Below the pieces are notes generated by a model that made no database searches, had not been told where the DNA came from, and was given only the letters and a program-made list of their open reading frames with translations. Position numbers and translations under genes: made by a program. Of a stretch of 64,000 nt of DNA, positions 25,387 to 33,393 are shown one piece after another. Source of the stretch: Coprococcus aceti. Its GTDB lineage: Bacteria > Bacillota > Clostridia > Lachnospirales > Lachnospiraceae. Position 1 is the stretch's first letter. Each line of letters opens with the position of its first letter. The stretch spans positions 124,001 through 188,000 of the forward strand of contig NZ_JAOQJT010000006.1 in assembly GCF_025567285.1 (NCBI RefSeq). Direction: 5' to 3'.

Positions 25387-26454
25387 ATGATGAAATTAAC
25401 AGACTTTTACTATGATCTGCCACAGGAACTTATAGCACAGGACCCACTCCTCAAGAGAAGTGAGTCACGTCTCATGGTCCTGGACAGAAAAGATAATACG
25501 ATAGAGCACAAGCACTTTTATGATGTGATAGACTACCTGAATCCGGGAGACTGTCTGGTCATCAACGATACAAGGGTTCTTCCGGCGAGACTTATGGGCG
25601 TCAAGGAGGATACGGGAGCATCCATAGAGGTTCTTCTTCTGAAGAGAAAGGACGACTGTACATGGGAGACTCTGGTAAAACCGGGCAAAAAGTGTAAGGT
25701 GGGTGCTCGTATAGTATTTGGTTCAGAGTCAAATGAACCTGACCCTGAGACAGGACTTATAAAGGGCAAACTTGTTGGTGAGGTCGTCGATATAGTTGAG
25801 GAGGGCAACAGACTCATCAGATTTGAGTTCGATGGAATATTCGAGGAGATCCTTGACGAGCTGGGACAGATGCCACTCCCTCCATATATCACACATAAGC
25901 TTGAGGACAAGAACAGATATCAGACAGTTTATGCAGAGCATGACGGTTCTGCGGCAGCACCGACTGCAGGACTTCACTTTACAACAGAGCTGCTTGACCA
26001 GATCAAAGCGAAGGGAATCAAGATAGCGCATGTGACACTTCACGTCGGACTTGGAACGTTCAGACCAGTGAAGGAAGAGAACATACTAGATCACCACATG
26101 CATTCTGAGTTCTGTATCATAGAGCAGGATGCAGCTGATATGATCAACGAGACAAAGGCTGCAGGCGGAAGAGTTGTGTCCGTAGGAACGACAAGTACCA
26201 GAACTCTTGAGTCCATGTCGGACGACGATGGAACAGTTCATGCAGGCAGCAAATGGACGGATATTTTCATTTATCCGGGATACAAGTTCAAGGTTATTGA
26301 CGCACTCATCACGAATTTCCATCTGCCTGAGTCAACGCTTCTTATGCTTGTTTCTGCGCTGTACGACAGAGAGCATATACTTGAGGCGTACAAGGTGGCG
26401 GTTGAGGAGAAGTACAGATTCTTCTCATTTGGCGATGCTATGCTGATAAAATAG
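25387..26454 (+). CDS. queA: S-adenosylmethionine:tRNA ribosyltransferase-isomerase
   Basis: QueA adds the epoxy-cyclopentane precursor from SAM to preQ1 at tRNA position 34 in queuosine synthesis. The 355-residue protein shows the family's start FYYDLPQELIAQDP, PGDCLVINDTRVLPARL, the central APTAGLHFT and THVGLGTFRPV-type signature and the C-terminal TNFHLPESTLLMLVSA. ATG 25387 is preferred over the upstream ATG 25339, because AGGA lies about 9 bases before it and all homologues start near here. The rest of the queuosine pathway is not in the window. Confidence 0.95.
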   Translation: MMKLTDFYYDLPQELIAQDPLLKRSESRLMVLDRKDNTIEHKHFYDVIDYLNPGDCLVINDTRVLPARLMGVKEDTGASIEVLLLKRKDDCTWETLVKPGKKCKVGARIVFGSESNEPDPETGLIKGKLVGEVVDIVEEGNRLIRFEFDGIFEEILDELGQMPLPPYITHKLEDKNRYQTVYAEHDGSAAAPTAGLHFTTELLDQIKAKGIKIAHVTLHVGLGTFRPVKEENILDHHMHSEFCIIEQDAADMINETKAAGGRVVSVGTTSTRTLESMSDDDGTVHAGSKWTDIFIYPGYKFKVIDALITNFHLPESTLLMLVSALYDREHILEAYKVAVEEKYRFFSFGDAMLIK

Positions 26455-26554
26455 CAGAAGAATCAGGACGATTAGAATAAAGGCATGATGTAATAGGGGT
26501 GCTGATAATTTATGTACTCTGGATGGGACTTATATCCGGAGAGGAGACAGATAT

Positions 26555-27100
26555 ATGGGAAAGAAGATATGCGTGGTATTCCCGGGAATCGGATATCACA
26601 CTGATAAACCGTTACTTTACTACAGTAAAAAATATATGATGGCACATGGATATGATATTGTTGATGTGACATATGGCAAGCTTTCGGGACATCTCCCGGA
26701 GGAGATACAGAAGGTATTTGATGATGGCTGGAATAAAGCGGTAGATTGTCTGAAGAATGTGGATTTCTCGGATGCTGAGGATATAGTATTTCTATCAAAG
26801 AGTATAGGTACGGCTATATCTGCAAGATATGTGGCGGAGAAAGGACTTAAAGTAAGAAATATATATTTCACACCACTTGAGATTACCATGCAATATGCCA
26901 ATTCAAATGGCATAGCTTTTCACGGAACGGCGGATCCACTAGTGAATACGGGTGAGATAACCAAACTTTGCGAGGAAAGACATATACCACTCTACAGATA
27001 TGAGGGTGGCAATCACTCAATAGAGACAAAGGATATTCTATGGAACATAAAAACGCAGAAAGATATAGCGGAAAAATATATAGATTATTTGAACTTCTAG
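26555..27100 (+). CDS. Small alpha/beta-hydrolase fold protein
   Basis: The 181-residue protein looks like a minimal alpha/beta-hydrolase. It has an opening strand (KKICVVFPGIGYHTDKP), a nucleophile-elbow region SKSIGTAIS (about 90-98), an acidic residue in HGTADPLV (about 127) and a late histidine in GGNHSIE (about 156). These give a possible Ser-Asp-His triad. The elbow S-x-S-x-G is unusual for the family and substrate is unknown. GGAGAGGAG lies upstream of ATG. The 3' end overlaps the next gene by 61 bases. Confidence 0.78.
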   Translation: MGKKICVVFPGIGYHTDKPLLYYSKKYMMAHGYDIVDVTYGKLSGHLPEEIQKVFDDGWNKAVDCLKNVDFSDAEDIVFLSKSIGTAISARYVAEKGLKVRNIYFTPLEITMQYANSNGIAFHGTADPLVNTGEITKLCEERHIPLYRYEGGNHSIETKDILWNIKTQKDIAEKYIDYLNF

Positions 27101-27504
27101 GACATACAGAGGGGCAGTTATATATTGCGGGGATAGCAGTGCTCATAACACTGCTTATCGGCACGGCGGTATATATACTGCTCCTTCGTGTACTTCCGGA
27201 TACAAGCTGGCTTGAGGGGTGTCAGATACGCCGGTTTACAGGGGTGATATGTCCCGCATGCGGTACGACAAGGGCTGTACTTGCCATGCTCCACGGACAT
27301 ATTCTGACGGCTATGTATTACCATGTGGCGACTGTGTATCTGGCGTGCATCTGCATCATATATTTGGTGGGCAATACGATCAGGCTTGCCACGAATGGCA
27401 GGACACCGCTTGTGAGATTCCGGTTGTGGTATGTGTATGTGTGGCTTGGGATATTTGTGGTGTCTTACGTGGTGAAGCTGGTGGTGCCGGGATATGTCAT
27501 ATAA
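27040..27504 (+). CDS. DUF2752 membrane protein
   Basis: The family is small membrane proteins with a conserved CPxCGxTR motif. Here it is CPACGTTRA at 71-79, lying between the first membrane segment (about 28-52) and two further ones (about 93-112 and 130-150). The two cysteines may bind a metal or be redox active; function unknown. ATG 27040 has AAAGGA about 6 bases upstream, which supports the unusually long overlap (61 bases) with the hydrolase gene in another frame. The coupled arrangement suggests the two proteins are made together. Confidence 0.82.
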   Translation: MEHKNAERYSGKIYRLFELLGHTEGQLYIAGIAVLITLLIGTAVYILLLRVLPDTSWLEGCQIRRFTGVICPACGTTRAVLAMLHGHILTAMYYHVATVYLACICIIYLVGNTIRLATNGRTPLVRFRLWYVYVWLGIFVVSYVVKLVVPGYVI

Positions 27505-27579
27505 TGAGCGCAAGTTGAGTAGGCGTGTGCGTGTCATCGCGCTTATGCACGATGACATATGATATAAGGAGTGGATTTT

Positions 27580-28056
27580 ATGAGACTTATGATAAAACAA
27601 CGGGTATTTGCCTGGACAGATACCTACGATATATATGATGAATGGGGAAACAAAAAGTATTTTGTGAAGTCGGAGGCGTTTCGGCTGACGCATCAGGTTC
27701 ACGTATATGACATTGCGGGAAATGAGATAGGTCTTATCAGTCAGAGATTATTCGCGTTCCTGCCTACATTTGACATCAGTGTGGGTGGCAGACCGTGTGG
27801 AAGTATCAGGAAGGAATTTACATTCTTCAAGCCATCGTACAGTATTGAGTATGGAGGATGGCAGTGTGATGGAGATTTCCTTTCGTGGAATTACAGTGTC
27901 ACAGCTGGAAGCAGGCTGGTGGCAAATATAGCAAAGCAGCTTCTCAGCTGGGGAGATACATACACACTTGATATCTCAGATCCGGGTGATGAGATCATGG
28001 CACTTATGCTGGTGATCGCCATTGATGCGGCCAATTGTTCGCAGAATAATAATTAA
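27580..28056 (+). CDS. LURP-one-related family protein
   Basis: The 158-residue protein has the Tubby/scramblase-like beta-barrel fold pattern of LURP-one-related proteins: repeated short strands such as DTYDIYDEWGNKKYFV, RLTHQVHVYDIAGNEIG and FKPSYSIEYGGW, ending in a hydrophobic C-terminal helix. These proteins are thought to bind membranes or lipids, but no biochemical role is established in bacteria. ATG 27580 has AAGGAG 8 bases upstream; an in-frame GTG at 27571 overlaps that site. Confidence 0.8.
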   Translation: MRLMIKQRVFAWTDTYDIYDEWGNKKYFVKSEAFRLTHQVHVYDIAGNEIGLISQRLFAFLPTFDISVGGRPCGSIRKEFTFFKPSYSIEYGGWQCDGDFLSWNYSVTAGSRLVANIAKQLLSWGDTYTLDISDPGDEIMALMLVIAIDAANCSQNNN

Positions 28057-28148
28057 TTTTTAAACAGGTATTAAGAACTCCTTCATCAGAATCCATTGAT
28101 AAGAAGAAAAAGATGCTTAAGGCAAGAAAGCGGATTGAAAATAAATGA
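28053..28148 (+). pseudogene. 3' remnant of a possible toxin gene
   Basis: The frame is open from 28053 to TGA 28146-28148 with no good start, and reads as a very basic tail (KKKKMLKARKRIENK). The stop overlaps the ATG of the next small ORF (ATGA), as in toxin-immunity pairs. The 5' part is missing. The toxin identity is only inferred from the basic C-terminus and the coupled downstream ORF. Confidence 0.35.
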
Positions 28149-28300
28149 GTTATTTGACAACAGAAGAATTTGAAAGTATTTTGGATAATGTGTCGATATT
28201 TCCAGTTACCTCAGTAGAATTAGGAGATATTTCACAGTATTTTTTTGAATGTGGAGATGCAGAAGAGTATGTCACATTTTTGATTAATAAGATCGTTTAG
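28145..28300 (+). CDS. Small acidic ORF, possible truncated immunity protein
   Basis: It encodes 51 residues, acidic, with the beginning MSYLTTEEFESILDN followed by short strands and DAEEYVTFL. It overlaps the preceding basic remnant by ATGA. There is no strong ribosome site, so it would depend on coupling. I do not recognise a family. The 480-base gap that contains it (28057-28537) otherwise holds only a terminator. Confidence 0.4.
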   Translation: MSYLTTEEFESILDNVSIFPVTSVELGDISQYFFECGDAEEYVTFLINKIV

Positions 28301-28393
28301 AAAGCATTTAGAAATTATCCCTTTTATGTTTAGTCGGATGTATGATAGCAGAGCTCTGGATCATCCTTGGAATCTGTAATTGAATATGTTTAC

Positions 28394-28436
28394 AAAAAGG
28401 CTTTTCGGGTTATTTGTAACCGGAAAGCCTTTTTTG
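28394..28436. terminator. Strong intrinsic terminator
   Basis: An 18-bp stem with one wobble or mismatch (28394-28411 with 28418-28435), a 6-nt loop and runs of A and T outside. It separates the remnant locus from the kinase operon. Confidence 0.88.
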
Positions 28437-28537
28437 TCCAAAATCGGCACAATCATGTCGTTTCGTGCATTCAGCATTGAAGAGGTAATATAACAAAGTG
28501 TATAATATTCAAATGTTTTACATAATGGGGTGAGTAT

Positions 28538-29263
28538 ATGGACCAAAGAAGTAAGCTTAATATAGCGGTATGCGATGATGATATATTTGTAACTGAACAG
28601 CTGAGTGAATGGATAAAGGAATATTTTGTTTCCAATCATTTGGAAGAACCCAACATATATGAGTTTGACAATGGCGAGGATCTGATAAAAAGCGAAGTGA
28701 AATATGATTTTGTATTCTTGGATATAGTAATTCCGGGAATGAATGGGATAAATATAGGCAGACGGCTATTGGCGCAGAATGAGGAGTGTCTGATATATAT
28801 AATAACGGCATACGACAGCTATCTTGATGCTGCTATGAGCTTGAGGGTGTTCAGGTATATTTCAAAGCCGCTTGACAAATCCCGTATATACCGAAATATA
28901 CAGGATGGACTTAAGATATACACAACATCAAATACTAAGATATTGATTGAGACAAAGAATGAAAATATAATCCTCAGAGCTCCGGAGATTATTTACCTGG
29001 AGGCACAGGGACATACGCTATTTGTGAACACCAGTGAGGGAAAATACATCTCTGTGAGAAAGATGGATTACTGGGAGAAGACATTGGATACAAGGGGATT
29101 TTTTAGAACACACAGAAGTTTTATTGTGAATATGGAACATGTAGTAAGGTTTGATCATTCATTGGTGTATCTGGATACTGGGGTAACAGCCTATCTAACG
29201 AAACGCAATTATCAAAATTTTAAGCATGCATTTATGATGTATTTGGAGGGGGCAAGGACATGA
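28538..29263 (+). CDS. LytTR-family response regulator (AgrA-like)
   Basis: The 241-residue protein has a receiver domain (about 8-125) with DDD at 14-16, the phosphate acceptor in FVFLDIVIPG and Lys in ISKPLD. A LytTR DNA-binding domain follows (about 140-238), with APEIIYLEAQGHTLFVNT and FFRTHRSFIVN. LytTR regulators bind paired direct repeats and often control bacteriocin, virulence or wall genes. ATG 28538 has GGGGTGAG upstream. The kinase gene overlaps its end by 4 bases (ATGA), so the two are one operon. Confidence 0.92.
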   Translation: MDQRSKLNIAVCDDDIFVTEQLSEWIKEYFVSNHLEEPNIYEFDNGEDLIKSEVKYDFVFLDIVIPGMNGINIGRRLLAQNEECLIYIITAYDSYLDAAMSLRVFRYISKPLDKSRIYRNIQDGLKIYTTSNTKILIETKNENIILRAPEIIYLEAQGHTLFVNTSEGKYISVRKMDYWEKTLDTRGFFRTHRSFIVNMEHVVRFDHSLVYLDTGVTAYLTKRNYQNFKHAFMMYLEGART

Positions 29264-30558
29264 CAATGGCTATGATTTATGGAATCGTTTTTCTGATAGA
29301 AGCGTTGATAGCATTTCAATACTTCGAGTGGATGTTTGTAAAACCAAGATATACGGTGATAAAGAGATTTGTTTTGGTGTTGGCGTGTTATGTTGTTTTA
29401 TTTGGTTTGTTTGAACTAAATATATTGATATTTAATTTTATTTCATTTCCAGTATTCAACTGGATAATAATAAAATTTGTATATGGACAAAAAACTTTAA
29501 GCTCAGTTTTTCACAGTGTGGCAATGTCAGTAATTATGACATTGTCAGAGATGGTGGTTGTGGCGGTATTTTCTGGAATCAGTCAAAAAGCATGGGATCC
29601 ATCTGGTGGTGTTTTGACGGTATTATTTTTTGCAATGTTAAGTAAGTTTGTGTATTTCCTTGTGATGTTTGCAATCAGCCGATACGGGATGAGACACAGG
29701 GTGGATGTACATATGGGAGCACAGGGGTGGGTAATTCTTGTCATACCAGTGTGTGTGATAGTTGTTGTGTGTCTGCTCAATTACATGTGTTACTTTTCTG
29801 ACATCAGCAAAATGCAGGAATCCATAGTGTTGTATTGTTCAATAATCTGTCTGGTGATAATTATTATTTCATTTGTGATCTACGGATATCTGCAGAGTGC
29901 CTACAAGGAGAATCTGGATAAGACATTGCAGATCCAGAGAGAAAAATATGACGTTGAGTATTATAAAAAAATTATCAGTCAGGACGAAGAGCAGAAAATA
30001 ATGATACATGACATAAAAAAGCATATCAGCGGGATACATGATTTGCTCGAACATCATGATTACGATAAGGCAGTTGAATATACTGAAAGGATATATGAAT
30101 CCAGCGAGTTGAAAGAGACTATAAGGTTTTCGGATGATCATATGGTAAATGTTATTCTTAATAGATATGCCAGCAGGTTCATTGATGCGGGGATTCATTA
30201 TGATTTTGATGTGAGAAGGGCACGTATGGATTACATGCAGGTAGATGACTTAACTGTCCTTCTGTGTAATATGCTGGACAATGCCAGTGAGGCAATGAGT
30301 GAAATAGGCAGTGCCAGTGTGGAACTTAGAATGAATTCACAGGGGAACGATGGTGGAACGATCATAGCAATGACAAATGATTGTACGCACAGATATGATT
30401 CACAAAAGTCCGGTAAGCCGGATCAAAAATTCCATGGATTTGGAATAAAGAGTATGAAAAAGGTCGCAGAAAAGTATGGTGGCAGTGTTGATGCATATTA
30501 TTCAGAGGATGATCAAAGATTCCATACGGTCATATATCTGTCAAATGCTACTATGTAA
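29260..30558 (+). CDS. GHKL-domain histidine kinase (AgrC-like)
   Basis: The 432-residue protein has about six membrane segments (about 5-205), then a DHp-like region with the histidine in IMIHDIKKHISGIHD (about His251) and a GHKL ATPase domain. That domain has LLCNMLDNASEAM and the terminal GFGIKSMKKVAEKYGG. The design is that of AgrC-like receptors for small peptides, but no agrB or agrD gene is visible next to it. It partners the LytTR regulator just upstream. A lipoprotein gene follows 40 bases downstream in the same direction. Confidence 0.9.
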   Translation: MTMAMIYGIVFLIEALIAFQYFEWMFVKPRYTVIKRFVLVLACYVVLFGLFELNILIFNFISFPVFNWIIIKFVYGQKTLSSVFHSVAMSVIMTLSEMVVVAVFSGISQKAWDPSGGVLTVLFFAMLSKFVYFLVMFAISRYGMRHRVDVHMGAQGWVILVIPVCVIVVVCLLNYMCYFSDISKMQESIVLYCSIICLVIIIISFVIYGYLQSAYKENLDKTLQIQREKYDVEYYKKIISQDEEQKIMIHDIKKHISGIHDLLEHHDYDKAVEYTERIYESSELKETIRFSDDHMVNVILNRYASRFIDAGIHYDFDVRRARMDYMQVDDLTVLLCNMLDNASEAMSEIGSASVELRMNSQGNDGGTIIAMTNDCTHRYDSQKSGKPDQKFHGFGIKSMKKVAEKYGGSVDAYYSEDDQRFHTVIYLSNATM

Positions 30559-30598
30559 AACAGTTTGATGTTTATGTAAAATAAAACGGAGGTGTACT

Positions 30599-32020
30599 AT
30601 GGACAAGAAAAAAATAATGTGTGCAGCACTTATTTCTGTTATGGCATTAAGTCTTGCTGCGTGTGGAAATAAAAAAGTTGATTATGGAATGAATGGTGGC
30701 AGTGATGATGCAGCTGATGCCGGTGGAATTAGTGGTCAGCTTGATGTTCCGGATAGCTGTGACGTAACTTTTGACACAGGAGAATCGAAACTCTCATCCA
30801 TAACCTTGAAGGATGATGATATAGAGATCCCTGACGCTGGCAAAGTATATAAGGTCGGATTTGATGCGGTAAATGCGCCATGTTCAGGCGATGAGCTTAA
30901 AACTATAATATCAAAGCTTTTTGACGAGACATCAGAGGTAAGGTGGCAAAGTGCTGACGCTGCTGATTCAAAGGAGATACTGGACAACACGATAGAAATG
31001 TATAAGTCAGAAATAGAGAAAGCCTTGGCGAATGGTGATCCTGGTTATGCCGAACTTTTGGAGGTGGAACTGGTAAAATACGAAGAAGAAAGGAAGAATA
31101 TGTCTGACGAGCTGCCATTAGCTACAGAATATAAGCTTAACGAGCATTATGTTGCGGAAAAAGATGGGATACAGAGAATATTTATGGCTGCATCTGATGC
31201 TGAAGATGGAGATGGATACAACAATAGCTATTTTACATACGATATGACACCAGAGGGTGAGGATAAGGCTCTTGTATCAGAGGTTCCTGGAACTGAAAGT
31301 ACGTATGAGATCAATGTTGTCGGTGAAGACACATATGATGGGGACGAGAAGAATCCGATCACAGAAGATGAAGGACTCGGTTCTGCAATGAAGTTACTAG
31401 ACAATCTGGGGATAAGCGGCTTTGCATGTACAGAGACAGAGGAGGCGGTAAGAGCCTGGACTGGAGGTTCATATGGTGAAGATATCTGTAAAAAGCCGGA
31501 TGGATACAGATTTCAGTTCGGACGGAAGATAGATGGCATAGACGTGGTATACTCAACAGATATCGATACCGTGGATAGTATTGATACCGATAACCTTACC
31601 TATAAAGGTGGAGTTGACAAGGCGGTAATAAGTGTTGATAAGTTTGGGGTTGTCTCATCTACAGTGTATGTATATGCCGATGAGGATACGTTTGATAAAG
31701 AGGAGGTCAAGCTTTTAAGCTGGGATGAGATGATTAAAGCTGCGGGCGAGAGTATAGCCAAATATTATAAGGATCACCCGACAAATTATGGAACGGTGGA
31801 ATTTAATGATGTGGAACTTGCCTATGTACCATGTGCTGATGAGTCGGGAAATAAGTATTTTGTTCCGACATGGATATTTTCTCAGAATGAATATAATGAA
31901 GACTACCGATGCGATATGCCCTTGCAGAGGGTATATATAAATGCGATAGATGGAAACTACATAGATATAGTGGATAACATGAAAAAGATGGGAATGTATG
32001 AGGAGACAGGCAGGAAATAG
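30599..32020 (+). CDS. Lipoprotein, DUF6034-like
   Basis: The 473-residue protein has a lipoprotein signal peptide (hydrophobic core to LSLAACG, Cys22). The rest is acidic and Asp/Glu rich, with repeated blocks of extended beta structure and no catalytic motif that I recognise. It resembles the DUF6034 group of Clostridia lipoproteins. ATG 30599 follows GGAGGTG. It follows the LytTR/GHKL pair and is followed after 2 bases by a membrane-anchored protein, so all four may be one unit. Confidence 0.78.
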   Translation: MDKKKIMCAALISVMALSLAACGNKKVDYGMNGGSDDAADAGGISGQLDVPDSCDVTFDTGESKLSSITLKDDDIEIPDAGKVYKVGFDAVNAPCSGDELKTIISKLFDETSEVRWQSADAADSKEILDNTIEMYKSEIEKALANGDPGYAELLEVELVKYEEERKNMSDELPLATEYKLNEHYVAEKDGIQRIFMAASDAEDGDGYNNSYFTYDMTPEGEDKALVSEVPGTESTYEINVVGEDTYDGDEKNPITEDEGLGSAMKLLDNLGISGFACTETEEAVRAWTGGSYGEDICKKPDGYRFQFGRKIDGIDVVYSTDIDTVDSIDTDNLTYKGGVDKAVISVDKFGVVSSTVYVYADEDTFDKEEVKLLSWDEMIKAAGESIAKYYKDHPTNYGTVEFNDVELAYVPCADESGNKYFVPTWIFSQNEYNEDYRCDMPLQRVYINAIDGNYIDIVDNMKKMGMYEETGRK

Positions 32021-32022
32021 TC

Positions 32023-32919
32023 ATGAACAAGATATCAAAGTATGTTGTGATTATAGTAGGCATATTGGTAATGGTGGTGTTGCTGCCATTAGGTTATGTT
32101 AGATATAAGACGCGTTACGAAGCTGAGCAGATAAGTGTGTTAACGTCTCCAGATGGTGATTATGAGCTTGTGATCTATTCTGTTGGCGACCCGGATTTTC
32201 CATTTGGAGCTGCCCATGGAAGACTGGTGCTGAAGGGCAAAGAGAAGACGGTTGCATATAGGTCATTTGAAGTGGCAAATGATGGTGCAAGATTTGACGA
32301 AAGCGATCTAAAGACGACATGGTATATTGATCGTGTGGAGGTGGTAGTGTCTGGCTCTGAACAGCGTGACGAGCTTGTGACCATGCGTTTTAATGGGCAG
32401 ACCAGCAGTAGACGTCTCACGACCAGATATAGAAGAGAAGATACGGATATAGAAAAAGACAGCGAACAAGACTCTGCGATAACGGAAAAAGCTTCGGGTG
32501 ACAGCAGGGAGAATGCAGAGAGCTCCACTGATTCCTCTGTTGATCCTGATGTAAATGATCAGCCAGAAAATAAGGAAATTACAGTCGGGTATCAGGCGAT
32601 CTTTGAGAAATATTCAGATGCCACAGCTGGAAAATTCGAAGTATATTACGGCGCCTCGGAGTCATCATCAAGATGTATATTGTCTGAAAGTGATACTACA
32701 GTGGAATACATTGTATATGATGGCAAGTCAGAAAATGAGAAGTGCGGTCTGTATGTAAGGTATCGTACTGAAAAAGGCGGTGATGGAACATATGATTATG
32801 GCAGCGCCGAAATAGAAGATATCTATGCATATGTATTTTCCAGTGGAGAAGTGATAAGCAGTGGAAAGACAAACTGGGAAGATACTGGAACTGATGAGTT
32901 TGAGAGGGCAACGGAGTAA
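32023..32919 (+). CDS. Membrane-anchored extracellular protein of unknown function
   Basis: The 298-residue protein has an N-terminal membrane segment (about 6-27) and no lipobox. A first domain (about 35-138) begins SVLTSPDGDYELVIYSV, similar to proteins that fold as small beta sandwiches. A disordered acidic, Ser-rich linker (about 140-195) leads to a second beta-rich domain to the end. The gene starts 2 bases after the lipoprotein gene, whose end supplies the GGAAATAG in place of a strong ribosome site. Confidence 0.65.
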   Translation: MNKISKYVVIIVGILVMVVLLPLGYVRYKTRYEAEQISVLTSPDGDYELVIYSVGDPDFPFGAAHGRLVLKGKEKTVAYRSFEVANDGARFDESDLKTTWYIDRVEVVVSGSEQRDELVTMRFNGQTSSRRLTTRYRREDTDIEKDSEQDSAITEKASGDSRENAESSTDSSVDPDVNDQPENKEITVGYQAIFEKYSDATAGKFEVYYGASESSSRCILSESDTTVEYIVYDGKSENEKCGLYVRYRTEKGGDGTYDYGSAEIEDIYAYVFSSGEVISSGKTNWEDTGTDEFERATE

Positions 32920-33022
32920 GCTGTTGTGAATAGTCCATGAACTGTGGTAAAATGAATTATAAAATAAGACTATTTAAATCATGAATTATATATATAATAA
33001 AAAGTATAAAGGCGGTGATTGT

Positions 33023-33253
33023 ATGACAACAGTGAACACGAAAAGTGGGAAGATAATAAATGTAGTATCAAGAGAAGAAGAAAGTAAAACGTTAACGTTG
33101 TCTGATCGGGAGATGGATGCCAGAGCTGTTGAGGCGGTTAAAGCTGCAATAAATAAAGCCAGAGTATGTAAAAAACCAATAGCGGGATATGATAAAGAGA
33201 ATAAAAAAGCATATATTGAATATGCAAATGGAGATATAAAATATGCAAAATAG
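33023..33253 (+). CDS. Small protein of a former zeta-toxin locus (orphan antitoxin-like)
   Basis: The 76-residue protein starts MTTVNTKSGKII and is rich in charged residues, with a central helix (LSDREMDARAVEAVKAAINKA) and a short beta tail (KKAYIEYANGD). ATG 33023 has AAGGCGG about 8 bases upstream; the longer reading from 32981 has none. Its stop overlaps the start of a truncated zeta-toxin reading frame, so it was probably the antitoxin partner. AT-rich like the rest of this remnant. Confidence 0.6.
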   Translation: MTTVNTKSGKIINVVSREEESKTLTLSDREMDARAVEAVKAAINKARVCKKPIAGYDKENKKAYIEYANGDIKYAK

Positions 33254-33323
33254 AAAACCGATGGTTCTTGTATTTGCTGGTCCAAATGGTTCTGGTAAAA
33301 GTCAAGAGCACTGGGTGAAATAA
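33243..33323 (+). pseudogene. Zeta toxin, truncated after Walker A
   Basis: From ATG 33243 the 26 codons read MQNRKPMVLVFAGPNGSGKS, the start of a zeta-type kinase that phosphorylates UDP-N-acetylglucosamine. They continue with QEHWVK and a stop, so the gene is cut just after the P-loop. What follows is the terminator of aroA, so the rest was deleted. The overlap with the preceding small gene shows the original operon arrangement. Confidence 0.8.
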
Positions 33324-33377
33324 AGGCGTCACTGTTATCGTAGGATGCGAAGCATCATAAACAGCAGTGACGCCTTT
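33322..33377 (-). terminator. Terminator of the aroA side
   Basis: A 13-bp perfect stem pairs 33322-33334 with 33365-33377, with a 30-nt loop that holds a small GATGCGAAGCATC hairpin. On the minus strand it follows the aroA stop by about 16 bases. Confidence 0.75.
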
Positions 33378-33393
33378 ACTATTGATGAAAAAT

